NCBI GenBank assembly: GCA_022511225.1
Contig: JAFLRZ010000002.1
Coordinates: 102,424-166,423 of the forward strand
Source: Eubacterium sp.
GTDB taxonomy: Bacteria; Bacillota; Clostridia; Oscillospirales; Acutalibacteraceae
Length of the DNA: 64,000 nucleotides
Direction: 5' to 3'
Made by a program: the position numbers and the translations under genes. Each line of letters begins with the position of its first letter. Position 1 is the stretch's first letter. This document shows positions 1 to 9,322 of this stretch, in pieces. Below the pieces are notes generated by a model, which saw only the letters and a program-made list of their open reading frames with translations, had not been told where the DNA came from and ran no database searches.

Positions 1-2
1 CA

Positions 3-215
3 AGCTCAATATGCGGACCGTCGCTTAAAATGCTTAAAGAAAGTCTTGTAAACTGTATTGCGCAAAACAGCGGCTTCACCGTGGAAGAAAACTATATTGA
101 GATTGCAAATATAGCCTTTTGTATTGCCGGACTTGCCGATGCGATAATGCATCAGTTGCCTGAATTTGACAAAGAAAAGCTTTCAACGGTTTTATGTTAC
201 TTTATGAAACATTAA
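3..215 (+). CDS. C-terminal fragment of an unidentified protein
   Basis: The reading frame is open from the left edge of the window, so this is probably the 3' end of a longer gene; an internal ATG lies at 30. The visible part is about 70 residues of mixed hydrophobic helix and a basic end (CYFMKH). It could be the ligand-binding C-terminus of a TetR-type regulator, but no diagnostic motif is visible. It is followed by a strong hairpin terminator. Confidence 0.5.
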   Translation, partial: SSICGPSLKMLKESLVNCIAQNSGFTVEENYIEIANIAFCIAGLADAIMHQLPEFDKEKLSTVLCYFMKH

Positions 216-245
216 ATATTTGTCGCCAACTGACACAAATAACAA

Positions 246-290
246 TCACCGAACATTCTGCTAAGTTGAATGTTCGGTGATTTTCTTTTT
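246..290. terminator. Bidirectional rho-independent terminator
   Basis: A 13-bp perfect inverted repeat (TCACCGAACATTC / GAATGTTCGGTGA, 246-258 and 268-280) is followed by TTTTCTTTTT. It lies between the left-edge gene and the convergent kinase-like gene, so it can serve both. Confidence 0.85.
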
Positions 291-1959
291 ATTCAGGTGT
301 GTCTTCAGGCGTTTCTTCCGATGCAGGCTCGGTTGTCTGCACTTCACCGTAAACCTGAAGAATAATCTCCTCGCCTACTGCAACTATTGAATTAGCCTTA
401 GGTGCCATTCCGTGAGTAGCTCTTACGGTACCCTGTGTGTAACCGCCGGTGTTGTAAATCTCTACGGTTGAAACGTTAAAGCCTTTTTCCTTGAGTATCT
501 TTGTTGCCTCTTCAACATTAAGACCGCCTACGTCAGGGACCTCCTGAGTTTCGACACCCTTACTGATTGTAATAGTAATTTTTGTGCCTTCTTCTACAGT
601 TTCGCCGGCATTAATGCTTTGCTTGAAAGCGATACCCTCTTCAACGTCAACTGAAAACTCAGCGTCAAAAACAATATCAAACTGATCGTTCCACGCTCCG
701 TTATTCTGAATATCGCTCTGCGTGAGTCCTGCCGATACAAAATCAGGAACGGCATAGCTTTCAAGCTGCTGAGTAGGAGCAGTCGTATCCTCAGGCTTTG
801 AAATTGCGCCTGTTTTTACAAAGTAAATTCCTGCACCGACTGCCGCAGCAATAAGAACGACAAGAATCGCAATAATTATTTTTGACGTCTTAGACGGCCC
901 GGTAGGTGTATCATATCCCGGATAACCGCGGTAATGCTCCTCTTCTTTTACAGGGTCGTTTTCGTCTGTGATAATATTTGCAGAAGCTGCAACTACTGAC
1001 GGCGAAGCGTTGAGCTGTTCTCTGAAAATTTCTACGCTTTTAGTTCTCTTTTCAGGATAAACCTGAAGTCCGCCTCCGAGAGCTCTTATGATATGAGTAG
1101 GTATATTTTCTGCTATTTTATTTGGAATCATCAGCTTGTCGTTAAGCTCTCTCTCTTTTGCGTTAGGAGGATTCTGGCCAACAAGTGCCCTGAATATACA
1201 AGCTGAAAATGCATAGATATCTGTGGCAGGGCAAAGGTTATGATTGTTGTTGTCATACTGCTCAAGTGCAGTATAGCCTTCGTTTTCGTTAAACTGAAAA
1301 TCACTTGACTGAACGTTTGCCTGACTTACGGAGAAGCTCTTAAGTCTGATTCTGCCGTCACGGCAAAGAACGAGAGTGTCAGGGCAGATTCCGCCGTGGA
1401 TAATACCCTTTGAGTGCAGTGCCTCAATAGTAGTCAGCACAGGCATAAACATAAGTCTTGCCCTGTCCCAGCTTATATTGCCCTCCGGTGTTTTAATCAG
1501 GAAATCACGAAGACTGATTGATTCCACGTCCTCGCAGATTGCATACGCAGTGCCGTTAAGCTCAAAAACGTCATACGCAGGCACTACGGCAGAAAGGCTG
1601 TGAAGCTTCACGATAGTATTCCAAAGCTCAATAAACGAGTCTTTCAGCTTTTCATACGAAGCTCTGTACCTTTCTCTTATATGCACCTCAAGGTTTCCCT
1701 CTAACCTGTTTGCAATGCCCTTAGGCAAAAATTCTCTTATATTTATCTTTGCATTAAGCTGTAGATCATATCCCGAATAAACTACCGCGTCGCTCTCGTG
1801 CTCAATAACGGCGCCTACTACATACTTATCAGCTAAAATAGTTTTAGGCGGAATATACATCATATCAACAACAGTATCGTTGTCATATTCACAACTCTCA
1901 CAGACACAGCCGTTTGTAAGAGGTTCAAAGCAGTTCATACAAAGATTATCAAGTTCCAT
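289..1959 (-). CDS. PASTA-domain membrane protein with a degenerate Ser/Thr kinase fold (pseudokinase)
   Basis: Domains in order: an N-terminal zinc ribbon (CMNC...CVCESC, residues about 8-23), a protein-kinase fold (about 40-320), one transmembrane helix (about 365-390) and two PASTA repeats (about 405-535) with an acidic tail. PASTA kinases (PknB/PrkC) normally sense muropeptides or lipid II and phosphorylate division and wall proteins. Here the HRDLKPxN loop reads HGGICPDT, the DFG position reads SFS and there is no GxGxxG loop. Phosphotransfer is therefore unlikely and a scaffold or sensor role is inferred. The start is ATG at 1959 or the TTG just before it, with GGAG upstream. Confidence 0.85.
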   Translation of the reverse strand: MELDNLCMNCFEPLTNGCVCESCEYDNDTVVDMMYIPPKTILADKYVVGAVIEHESDAVVYSGYDLQLNAKINIREFLPKGIANRLEGNLEVHIRERYRASYEKLKDSFIELWNTIVKLHSLSAVVPAYDVFELNGTAYAICEDVESISLRDFLIKTPEGNISWDRARLMFMPVLTTIEALHSKGIIHGGICPDTLVLCRDGRIRLKSFSVSQANVQSSDFQFNENEGYTALEQYDNNNHNLCPATDIYAFSACIFRALVGQNPPNAKERELNDKLMIPNKIAENIPTHIIRALGGGLQVYPEKRTKSVEIFREQLNASPSVVAASANIITDENDPVKEEEHYRGYPGYDTPTGPSKTSKIIIAILVVLIAAAVGAGIYFVKTGAISKPEDTTAPTQQLESYAVPDFVSAGLTQSDIQNNGAWNDQFDIVFDAEFSVDVEEGIAFKQSINAGETVEEGTKITITISKGVETQEVPDVGGLNVEEATKILKEKGFNVSTVEIYNTGGYTQGTVRATHGMAPKANSIVAVGEEIILQVYGEVQTTEPASEETPEDTPE

Positions 1960-2066
1960 CAAAGCATATCACTCCATATTAAATATGATATATATTTCAT
2001 AATACCCCTCGTTCAAGCCTTTGTCAAGAAACATTGACTATTTTATTCCCTCTCATTATTTAATCA

Positions 2067-2095
2067 TTGAATATATAAAGTGGTTGTTGTATAAT
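2067..2095 (+). promoter_or_regulatory. Promoter of yhaM-prmA
   Basis: TTGAAT (2067-2072), a 17-nt spacer and TATAAT (2090-2095), about 30 nt before the yhaM start. Confidence 0.7.
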
Positions 2096-2126
2096 AAACT
2101 AAAATCATTGAAAGGTTGCAGCGAAT

Positions 2127-3053
2127 ATGTCTTATGCATTGATAAAAGACCTTAAAGAAAAGAAAGATAAAAACGGCAACGGCTATCTTGATATGATCGT
2201 TCTCGGCACAGATAAAAAGGAATACCCTGCCAAGATGTGGAGATACGATAACAACGGATACTTTACCGTTGATGACGTTGTTGAAATCGAGTATACTCAC
2301 GACACCTATAACGGCAAAACTCAGCTCACAATCACAAGCATTAAAAAAACGGATGCAATTTCTGCCGCAGATTTTTCACCGAAGTCGGAATATGACGGAA
2401 AGGCAGTGTTTTCGCTCCTTTTACAAAAAGTGAATGAATTTAAGGACGCGGAGCTTAAGGCTATCGTTTTGGATATTTTAACAAAAAACAGGACTGCTTT
2501 AGAGGTTTATCCTGCCGCATACAAGCTTCATCACGCAATTGTGGGTGGTCTGATGCTTCACACTGCTTCCATTGTGGAAATGGCAGAAAAAATCTGCACC
2601 GTTTACCCTAACGTCAACAGAGAGCTCCTGATTTCGGGTGCTATTCTTCACGATGTTGCAAAAACCTTTGAGATGGAAACGTCAAAATCAGGACTTTGCA
2701 AAGGCTATACAACAGGCGGAGAGCTTATAGGCCATCTCGTAAAGGGTGCAATGTACGTTGAGGAAACGGCAAAAAGGCTCGGGATTTCAGAGGATAAGGC
2801 TATGCTTCTTGAGCATATGATTTTATCTCACCACGGTGTTCCGGAATTTGGCTCTCCCGTAAGACCTATGTTTGTTGAGGCTGCCGTTCTTTCTGCACTT
2901 GACTCGCTTGATGCAATGATATTTGAAATCAATAATGCAACAGATAAGGTAAACGTCGGAGAATTTACGGACAGACAGTGGGCGCTTGACAACAGAAAGC
3001 TTTATAATCACGGACTCTCTTCGACAGAGCATAAAGTGAACTTAGGAGAATAA
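2127..3053 (+). CDS. yhaM: YhaM-like 3'-5' exoribonuclease (OB fold + HD domain)
   Basis: Residues about 15-75 form an OB-fold nucleic-acid-binding domain and about 120-290 an HD phosphohydrolase domain. The metal ligands are visible as HH in KLHHAIVGG, H in MLHTA and HD in ILHDVAK. The length of 308 aa fits the Gram-positive YhaM/CBF1 family, which degrades RNA and single-stranded DNA from the 3' end. It is followed two bases later by prmA with its own AGGAG site, indicating co-transcription. Confidence 0.88.
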   Translation: MSYALIKDLKEKKDKNGNGYLDMIVLGTDKKEYPAKMWRYDNNGYFTVDDVVEIEYTHDTYNGKTQLTITSIKKTDAISAADFSPKSEYDGKAVFSLLLQKVNEFKDAELKAIVLDILTKNRTALEVYPAAYKLHHAIVGGLMLHTASIVEMAEKICTVYPNVNRELLISGAILHDVAKTFEMETSKSGLCKGYTTGGELIGHLVKGAMYVEETAKRLGISEDKAMLLEHMILSHHGVPEFGSPVRPMFVEAAVLSALDSLDAMIFEINNATDKVNVGEFTDRQWALDNRKLYNHGLSSTEHKVNLGE

Positions 3054-3055
3054 TT

Positions 3056-4000
3056 GTGGAAAATACAGTAAATGATACTTGGAGCGAAATAGCCATCACG
3101 GTTGCAACTGCCGATATTGATTCTGCAGGAAATATTGCTAATATGGTAGTGCCCTACGGCATATATATCGAGGACTACTCCTGCCTTGAGCAAGAGGTTA
3201 TGGAAATTGCCCATATAGATTTAATTGACGAGAAGCTGCTTGAGGCTGACAGAACTAAGGGCATTATTCACGTATACGTTAATCCACACGAAAATCCGTA
3301 TGAAGCAGTTTCATTCATAAAAGAAAGACTTGACAGCGAGCATATTGAATGTGAAATTAATATTTCAGACTGTGCAACGGAGGACTGGGTAAACAACTGG
3401 AAGCAGTATTTTCACCCAATGCCTATCGGCAAAAGGCTCCTTATCCGTCCTATGTGGGAGGATAAGTACGATGCAAACGGCAGGACCGTTCTTCACATTG
3501 AGCCGGGACTTGCCTTTGGTACGGGAAGTCATCCTACTACAAAGCTCTGCCTTGAAACGCTTGAAAAGTATATTGACGGCACATCGACAGTGCTTGACAT
3601 AGGCTGCGGAAGCGGTATTCTTTCGATAGCAAGCCTTCTGCTCGGGGCAAAGAGTGCTTTCGGTGTCGACATAGATTCGCTTGCAGTTAAGACGGCTATG
3701 CAAAACGCCAAGGAAAATAATCTTGATGAGAGCCGATTTACTGCCGTTCAGGGCAATCTTTCCGACAAGGTAAGCGGTAAGTACAGTGTAATCGTTGCAA
3801 ATATCGTTGCCGATATAATTATGGAATTTAACAAGGACGTTGCCGATTTCCTTGAAGATGACGGCGTTTACATCACAGGCGGAATTATCGAAACGCGTGA
3901 GGATGAGGTCCTTTATTCCTTTGCACAAAACGGCTTTGAAGTTATAGAACGCTTTGAAGAAAAGGGCTGGCTTGTGTTTGTGCTCAAAAAAACAGTCTAA
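3056..4000 (+). CDS. prmA: Ribosomal protein L11 methyltransferase
   Basis: 314 aa, GTG start, with an AGGAG site 7 nt upstream inside the end of yhaM. An N-terminal substrate-binding domain is followed by a Rossmann-like SAM methyltransferase: GLAFGTGSHPTT precedes motif I VLDIGCGSGILS, with VANIVADI as the NPP-like catalytic region. PrmA trimethylates lysines and the N-terminus of L11. A terminator follows immediately. Confidence 0.93.
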   Translation: MENTVNDTWSEIAITVATADIDSAGNIANMVVPYGIYIEDYSCLEQEVMEIAHIDLIDEKLLEADRTKGIIHVYVNPHENPYEAVSFIKERLDSEHIECEINISDCATEDWVNNWKQYFHPMPIGKRLLIRPMWEDKYDANGRTVLHIEPGLAFGTGSHPTTKLCLETLEKYIDGTSTVLDIGCGSGILSIASLLLGAKSAFGVDIDSLAVKTAMQNAKENNLDESRFTAVQGNLSDKVSGKYSVIVANIVADIIMEFNKDVADFLEDDGVYITGGIIETREDEVLYSFAQNGFEVIERFEEKGWLVFVLKKTV

Positions 4001-4020
4001 CTAAAATAGTTTAAAATGCA

Positions 4021-4057
4021 AAAAACAGCTTGAACCCGATGTTCAAGCTGTTTTTTT
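4021..4057 (+). terminator. Rho-independent terminator after prmA
   Basis: A 15-bp stem (4021-4035 / 4041-4055) with a 5-nt loop, ending in a run of seven T. Confidence 0.9.
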
Positions 4058-4135
4058 ACGGGAGGATAACATCATCCCCTGCATTCTCACAGGAATGTCG
4101 TTGTCTGTTCGTAGGAAGGCAATCTGCCTCCCGTA
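4057..4135. repeat. Miniature inverted-repeat element, copy 1
   Basis: About 79 bp bounded by 9-bp inverted ends TACGGGAGG / CCTCCCGTA. In reverse complement its first ~27 and last ~17 bases match the element at 9235-9300, while the middle differs. It sits between the prmA terminator and the 3' end of the aldolase gene and codes for nothing recognisable. Confidence 0.7.
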
Positions 4136-4139
4136 TTTA

Positions 4140-5117
4140 CTACTCGTTTTCAAGCAATTCCTTGTAAAATTCGAAATAGTCACTTCTTTTGTCGGAAGTA
4201 AATGCCATTGCCTCTCTCGGATGTCTGTTAAGCTGTCCTGTAAGCATATACTGCACGTCAAAGCCCCAAACTACGCCATCTGCCTTGAGCGGAAGAATAT
4301 ACTTCTCGATAAAAGTAAGAAGGCTGTAAAGACTGTACTTTGGATTTTTGAGGAAGCCTAAGAGAAGCTCCATTGCGCAGTTTCCTGCGCCTCTGCCCAT
4401 TCCTGATGCAGTAGCATCAAGATACGAAACGCCGTATGACATTGTTTCAATGGTATTTGCAAAAGCAAGATTCTGATTGTTATGAGCGTGAAATCCGATT
4501 GATTTGCCGTATTTCTCAGCCGCATTAAGATATACCTTAGCAAGCTTGCCTGCCGACTCAGGATAAAGCGAGCCGTAACTGTCTACAAGATAAATTACGT
4601 CAACACTGCTACCGCCCAACATATCGAGTGCTTCCTGAATCTGCTCGGAATTTGCCTGACTGATAGCCATAATATTACACGTGGTTTCATAGCCTAAATT
4701 GTGGAAATACTCAATCATTTCGATTGCTGAAGGAATCTGATGAATATAGCATGCAACACGAATCATATCGATAACACTTTCGCTCTTTGGCAAAAAGTCT
4801 GTCTTAAAATCACATCTGCCGACGTCTGCCATAACAGCAATCTTCATATCGCTGACATTTTCGCCGACTATTGCACGAATATCCTCCTCGTCACAGAACT
4901 TCCACTTGCCGAAATCATCGGGATTAAAGAGATTTTTTGAAGCCTTATAACCAAACTCCATATAATCCACACCTGATTTAATGTTTGTCTTGTAAAGCTC
5001 TCTGACAAACTCATCCGAAAATTCAAAATTGTTGCAAAGACCGCCGTCGCGGATTGTCGCATCAAGAACCTTTATGTCGGTTCTGACTGACATAAGATTA
5101 CCCTTTCTCGTCGTCAT
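4140..5117 (-). CDS. HMGL-like (DRE-TIM) aldolase/metallolyase of unknown substrate
   Basis: The N-terminus LDATIRDGG is the DRE-TIM metallolyase signature, and HAHNNQNLAFANT supplies the two metal-binding histidines. GFDVQYMLTGQLNRHPREAM near the C-terminus resembles 4-hydroxy-2-oxovalerate aldolase-like proteins. Homologues catalyse retro-aldol or Claisen chemistry, but no catabolic partner lies nearby, so the substrate is not inferable. ATG 5117 has AGAGG upstream; ATG 5093 (MSVRTD) with AAAGGG is an equally plausible start. Confidence 0.82.
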   Translation of the reverse strand: MTTRKGNLMSVRTDIKVLDATIRDGGLCNNFEFSDEFVRELYKTNIKSGVDYMEFGYKASKNLFNPDDFGKWKFCDEEDIRAIVGENVSDMKIAVMADVGRCDFKTDFLPKSESVIDMIRVACYIHQIPSAIEMIEYFHNLGYETTCNIMAISQANSEQIQEALDMLGGSSVDVIYLVDSYGSLYPESAGKLAKVYLNAAEKYGKSIGFHAHNNQNLAFANTIETMSYGVSYLDATASGMGRGAGNCAMELLLGFLKNPKYSLYSLLTFIEKYILPLKADGVVWGFDVQYMLTGQLNRHPREAMAFTSDKRSDYFEFYKELLENE

Positions 5118-5270
5118 AATATTTACCTCTGTCATAAAATTTTTAATTTAGCACTTTAAAGTCCCAACACGTTAAAGCGTTTCGTATATTATAGCAAAAC
5201 CGTTTTCTAAAATCAAGTGTTTTGTAAAATAAATTAATGAATTATATATAACATTCTGCAATAGAAAACG

Positions 5271-5291
5271 CGGGAGGCAATCTGCCTCCCG
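5271..5291. repeat. Palindromic remnant of the miniature repeat, copy 2
   Basis: CGGGAGGCA-ATC-TGCCTCCCG is the terminal motif of the 4057-4135 and 9235-9300 elements folded back on itself, probably an internal-deletion derivative. Confidence 0.6.
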
Positions 5292-5300
5292 TAGACTATC

Positions 5301-5328
5301 AAAAAAGAGGAGCAAATGCTCCCCTTTA
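5301..5328 (-). terminator. Terminator after fba
   Basis: Read on the minus strand, GGGAGCA-TT-TGCTCC is followed by TTTTTT just beyond the fba stop codon. Confidence 0.8.
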
Positions 5329-5345
5329 ATTAGTTTTATTAATTA

Positions 5346-6287
5346 TTAATCATTAGCGTGGCCTGCTGCACCGAATACTACGTCAATCTTGTGTGCAACA
5401 ACCTCTTCAATAAGCTCTCTTGCAGGAGTTAAGTACTGTCTTGGGTCAAAGTGTGTTGGATTCTCTGCAAAGTGCTTTCTTACTGCGGCAGTCATTGCAA
5501 TACGAATGTCTGAGTCAACGTTGATTTTGCAGACAGCCATTGAAGCAGCCTCACGAAGCATCTCCTCAGGGATACCGATAGCGTCAGGCATCTGACCGCC
5601 GTACTCGTTAATCATCTTGATATGATCCTGATTTACTGATGATGCACCGTGAAGAACGATTGGGAAGCCCGGAAGCTTCTTGCCAACCTCTTCAAGAATA
5701 TCAAAGCGAAGCTGTGGCTTCTGACCCGGCTTAAACTTGTATGCGCCGTGGCTTGTGCCGATAGCGATAGCAAGTGAATCAACACCTGTTCTTGTAACAA
5801 AATCATAAACCTCTTCAGGCTTTGTGTATGAAGCATCCTCAGCGTCAACCTGAACGTCATCCTCAACACCGGCGAGAGTTCCGAGCTCGCCCTCAACAAC
5901 ACAACCGTGAGCATGTGCATACTCAACAACCTTTTTTGTAAGAGCGATATTCTCCTCGTAAGGAAGAGATGAGCCGTCAATCATAACTGATGTAAAGCCG
6001 CCGTCAATACAGGACTTACAAGTTTCAAAATCAGGACCGTGGTCGAGATGAAGAGCGATTGGAAGACCTGTTTCCTCTGCTGCAGCCTTAACCATAGCAA
6101 CAAGATAATCGTGTGAAGCGTACTTTCTTGCGCCTGCTGAACACTGAAGAATAACCGGAGCATTGAGCTTCTTAGCAGCTCTTGTGATGCCCTGAACAAT
6201 CTCCATATTGTTTACATTGAAAGCACCGATAGCATAGCCGCCCTCGTATGCCTTTTTGAACATTTCAGTAGTAGTAACTAATGGCAT
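5346..6287 (-). CDS. fba: Class II fructose-1,6-bisphosphate aldolase
   Basis: 313 aa zinc-dependent aldolase of glycolysis and gluconeogenesis. Zinc ligands and active-site motifs are visible: HLDHGPD (His pair and Asp), EGELG, GTSHGAYK and LHGASSV. The family's C-terminal DSDIRIAMTAAVRK is present and the length is normal. It has its own promoter and a strong terminator and is therefore monocistronic. Confidence 0.95.
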   Translation of the reverse strand: MPLVTTTEMFKKAYEGGYAIGAFNVNNMEIVQGITRAAKKLNAPVILQCSAGARKYASHDYLVAMVKAAAEETGLPIALHLDHGPDFETCKSCIDGGFTSVMIDGSSLPYEENIALTKKVVEYAHAHGCVVEGELGTLAGVEDDVQVDAEDASYTKPEEVYDFVTRTGVDSLAIAIGTSHGAYKFKPGQKPQLRFDILEEVGKKLPGFPIVLHGASSVNQDHIKMINEYGGQMPDAIGIPEEMLREAASMAVCKINVDSDIRIAMTAAVRKHFAENPTHFDPRQYLTPARELIEEVVAHKIDVVFGAAGHAND

Positions 6288-6340
6288 AATAAAATCTCCT
6301 AAACTTAAAAATAATTAGTGTATTACTTTTCACCTGCCAT

Positions 6341-6369
6341 ATTATACAACACATCAAATGAAATATCAA
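6341..6369 (-). promoter_or_regulatory. Promoter of fba
   Basis: On the minus strand TTGATA (6364-6369), a 17-nt spacer and consensus TATAAT (6341-6346), about 50 nt ahead of the fba ATG. Confidence 0.75.
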
Positions 6370-6382
6370 CTAAAAATTATAT

Positions 6383-6784
6383 TTAATTCTTTATCAAATC
6401 GGCAAGAGTGATATTATCGAAATATTCGTTTGTAAGCTCAAAGTACTTTTTCCACATCGGAAGAGTTTTGCAATGCTCTGCATTTTCACACACGTCTGCA
6501 TTGCACGCAAGGCAGGCAACAGGCGCAAGATCGCCCTCCGTTAAGCGGAGCAGATCACCGACTACGTATTCGCTCGGCTCGCGGTTAAGTCTGTAGCCGC
6601 CGCCCTTGCCGGACATACCCTCAATCACATCATTTTTGATGAGTATCGGCATAATTCTTTCAAGGTATTTGAGTGAAATTCTCTGCCTTTCAGCAACCTC
6701 TTTCATAGGTATGTACTCATCCTTGGAATGTTCAGCAAGGTCTATGAGTACCCTTAGTGCATATCTTCCCCTTGTCGAAATCAT
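6383..6784 (-). CDS. Rrf2-family transcriptional regulator (CymR/IscR-like)
   Basis: 133 aa winged-helix Rrf2 protein: MISTRGRYALRVLIDLA start and the GGGYRLNRE wing. The cysteine set CLACNADVC...C (about residues 91-105) could ligate an Fe-S cluster as in IscR. It is the last gene of metY-cysK-rrf2, so a CymR-like cysteine-metabolism repressor or a cluster-sensing regulator of the same operon is the best inference. Confidence 0.87.
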   Translation of the reverse strand: MISTRGRYALRVLIDLAEHSKDEYIPMKEVAERQRISLKYLERIMPILIKNDVIEGMSGKGGGYRLNREPSEYVVGDLLRLTEGDLAPVACLACNADVCENAEHCKTLPMWKKYFELTNEYFDNITLADLIKN

Positions 6785-6842
6785 AATTCTCTCCTTTTAG
6801 CTATAGCACCAAGCAACACTTAAATTCCTATGTCCAACAATT

Positions 6843-7775
6843 TTATTCGTTAAAAAGATCTGTTGATAAATATCTGTCCCCTGTGTCAGGAAGAAGAACA
6901 ACTATAGTTTTGCCTTCATTTTCTTCTCTCTTTGCAAGCTCAATTGCGGCTGAAAGTGCTGCACCTGATGAAATTCCGACAAGCACACCTTCTTTTTTGC
7001 CGATAAGTCTGCCTGCGGCAAACGCCTGCTCATTTTCAACAGTTATAATTTCGTCATATATCTCTGTATTGAGAATATCAGGAACAAAGCCTGCACCGAT
7101 TCCCTGAATCTTGTGAGCACCTGCAACACCTGTTGAAAGCACTGCAGATGAGGCAGGCTCCACTGCAACAACCTTGACGTCGCTCTTTTTTGATTTGAGG
7201 TATTCGCCTACACCTGTAACGGTGCCGCCTGTGCCGACACCTGCAACAAATATATCAACCTCGCCGTCTGTATCCTCAAAAATTTCAGGACCTGTCGTTT
7301 TTGTATGAATTGCAGGGTTCGCAGGGTTAACGAACTGACCCGCAATAAAGCTGTTTGGAATTTCTTTAGCAAGCTCCTCTGCTTTTGCTATTGCGCCCTT
7401 CATTCCCTTTGCTCCCTCGGTGAGCACAAGCTCTGCACCGTAAGCCTTCATAAGCTGTCTGCGCTCAACAGACATCGTTTCAGGCATTACGATAATAATT
7501 CTGTAGCCTCTTGCCGCTGCTACGGATGCAAGACCGATTCCGGTATTACCCGAAGTCGGTTCAATTATAACCGATTCTTCAGTGAGTATTCCTTTTTCCT
7601 CAGCGTCGTCAATCATTGCCTTGGCAACTCTGTCCTTAACTGACCCTGCCGGATTGAAATATTCAAGCTTTGCAAGAATTTTCGCCTTTAAGCCGTATTC
7701 CTTTTCAATTTTAGTAAGCTCAAGAAGCGGAGTTTTTCCTATAAGCTGTTCTGCTGATGTGTAAATATTAGACAT
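6843..7775 (-). CDS. cysK: Cysteine synthase (O-acetylserine sulfhydrylase)
   Basis: 310 aa fold-type II PLP enzyme. PAGSVKDR contains the PLP lysine, [11 protein letters not shown] is the substrate loop and [10 protein letters not shown] binds the PLP phosphate. It makes L-cysteine from O-acetylserine and sulfide. It lies 20 nt downstream of metY and 58 nt upstream of the Rrf2 regulator on the same strand. Confidence 0.94.
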   Translation of the reverse strand: MSNIYTSAEQLIGKTPLLELTKIEKEYGLKAKILAKLEYFNPAGSVKDRVAKAMIDDAEEKGILTEESVIIEPTSGNTGIGLASVAAARGYRIIIVMPETMSVERRQLMKAYGAELVLTEGAKGMKGAIAKAEELAKEIPNSFIAGQFVNPANPAIHTKTTGPEIFEDTDGEVDIFVAGVGTGGTVTGVGEYLKSKKSDVKVVAVEPASSAVLSTGVAGAHKIQGIGAGFVPDILNTEIYDEIITVENEQAFAAGRLIGKKEGVLVGISSGAALSAAIELAKREENEGKTIVVLLPDTGDRYLSTDLFNE

Positions 7776-7795
7776 AATCTTATCTCCCTCGTTAG

Positions 7796-9106
7796 TTATT
7801 GCTTTATTGCTTCAAACGCCTCATCAAGCGCAGAAATCAGATCATTGACGTTTTCAATTCCTATTGAAAGACGAATTGTATTAGGCTTTATTCCCTGATC
7901 AGCCAGCTCATCGACTGTAAGCTGTGAATGAGTGGTGCTTGCAGGATGGATTACAAGTGATTTTACGTCTGCCACGTTTGCAAGAAGTGAGAATATCGGT
8001 AGATTATCAATAAACTTCATTGCTGTTTCACTGTCGCCCTTAACCTCAAAGGTGAATATTGAGCCTGCTCCGTTCGGGAAATATTTTTTATATAATTCGT
8101 GGCTCGGCTCAGTCGGAAGTGACGGATGGTGCACTGCCTCAACAAGCGGATGATTGTTCAGATAATCTACAATCTTCAAAGCGTTTTCAACGTGACGCTC
8201 AACGCGAAGAGAAAGTGTTTCAAGTCCTTGTAAGAACATAAATGCGTGTATCGGCGAAAGAGTTGAGCCGGTGTCACGAAGAAGGACTGCTCTGATATAC
8301 GTTACGAATGCAACCGGTCCTACTGCATCTGCGAATGATACACCGTGATAACTTGGATTAGGCTCGCTTATCCACGGATATTTTCCTGAGCCCTTCCAGT
8401 CAAATTTACCGCCGTCAATAATCACACCGCCGATTGCAGTGCCGTGTCCGCCGATGAACTTTGTTGCTGAATGAACAACAATGTCTGCTCCGTATTCAAT
8501 AGGTTTAATAATGTAAGGAGTAGCAAATGTTGAGTCAACCACAAGCGGAATATTGTGCTTATGAGCAATATCTGCAACCTTCTGAATATCGATAATATTT
8601 GAATTAGGATTGCCGAGTGTTTCAATAAAGATTGCCTTTGTGTTAGGCTGAATTGCATCTTCAAATGAGCCTTCGACCTCAGGGTCTACAAAGGTTGCCG
8701 TTACGCCTGATGAGAGCGGAAGTGTGTGTGCAAGAAGATTATACGTACCGCCATAGATTGTTTTTGAAGCTACTATATGCTCTCCGCTTTTTGCAAGAGC
8801 AGTAATCGTGTAATTGATAGCCGCTGCACCTGATGATGTCGCAAGTGCCGCTGCACCACCCTCAAGAGAAGCAATTCTCTGCTCAAAAACATCCTGTGTC
8901 GGGTTTGTAAGCCTTCCGTAAATATTTCCTGCATCCTTCAATCCGAAGCGGTCTGCTGCGTGCTGACTGTTATGGAATACAAACGATGTGCTTGCATAAA
9001 TCGGCACTGCCCTTGCATCTGTTACGGGATCTGCCTGTTCCTGACCAATATGAAGCTGCTTTGTTTCAAAGCTCCAGTTTTCGGGGTTTTTTACATTATT
9101 AGACAT
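7796..9106 (-). CDS. metY: O-acetylhomoserine sulfhydrylase / aminocarboxypropyltransferase
   Basis: About 436 aa Cys/Met-metabolism PLP enzyme: [24 protein letters not shown] and [12 protein letters not shown] with the Schiff-base lysine. The length and the [15 protein letters not shown] segment favour MetY over cystathionine gamma-synthase. The start at 9106 is chosen because the upstream in-frame ATG is part of ATGGAGG, the ribosome-binding site itself. It heads the metY-cysK-rrf2 operon. Confidence 0.92.
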   Translation of the reverse strand: MSNNVKNPENWSFETKQLHIGQEQADPVTDARAVPIYASTSFVFHNSQHAADRFGLKDAGNIYGRLTNPTQDVFEQRIASLEGGAAALATSSGAAAINYTITALAKSGEHIVASKTIYGGTYNLLAHTLPLSSGVTATFVDPEVEGSFEDAIQPNTKAIFIETLGNPNSNIIDIQKVADIAHKHNIPLVVDSTFATPYIIKPIEYGADIVVHSATKFIGGHGTAIGGVIIDGGKFDWKGSGKYPWISEPNPSYHGVSFADAVGPVAFVTYIRAVLLRDTGSTLSPIHAFMFLQGLETLSLRVERHVENALKIVDYLNNHPLVEAVHHPSLPTEPSHELYKKYFPNGAGSIFTFEVKGDSETAMKFIDNLPIFSLLANVADVKSLVIHPASTTHSQLTVDELADQGIKPNTIRLSIGIENVNDLISALDEAFEAIKQ

Positions 9107-9151
9107 TGAAAAATCCTCCATTCTTTCAATTGTTTGTAATAAGATTTGTTC

Positions 9152-9170
9152 ACCTACCTACTTGGTAGGT
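9152..9170. promoter_or_regulatory. Palindromic operator in the metY leader
   Basis: ACCTACC-TACTT-GGTAGGT has perfect 7-bp arms and lies directly downstream of the metY -10 box, where a bound repressor would block initiation. The Rrf2 protein of the same operon is the natural candidate ligand (inference). Confidence 0.65.
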
Positions 9171-9177
9171 TGGTATC

Positions 9178-9206
9178 ATTGTATCACCAATGTTTTCCAA
9201 TGTCAA
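9178..9206 (-). promoter_or_regulatory. Promoter of metY-cysK-rrf2
   Basis: On the minus strand, consensus TTGACA (9201-9206), a 17-nt spacer and TACAAT (9178-9183). Confidence 0.85.
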
Positions 9207-9234
9207 CAGTTAAATTCAAAAATTTCGAAAAAAA

Positions 9235-9300
9235 ACGGGAGGCAGTTTGCCCCCCTACGAATAAACTGTAAGATTGTAGTGGAAGATATCATCCTCCCGT
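9235..9300. repeat. Miniature inverted-repeat element, copy 3
   Basis: 66 bp bounded by ACGGGAGG / CCTCCCGT. It is homologous at both ends to the reverse complement of 4057-4135, with a shorter, diverged middle. Confidence 0.7.
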
Positions 9301-9322
9301 TTCCCATTCATTATACGCTGTT

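Noticed and set aside
9121..9230. SAM or T-box riboswitch before metY
   Set aside because: The promoter lies only about 75-100 nt from the start codon and no riboswitch core fits.
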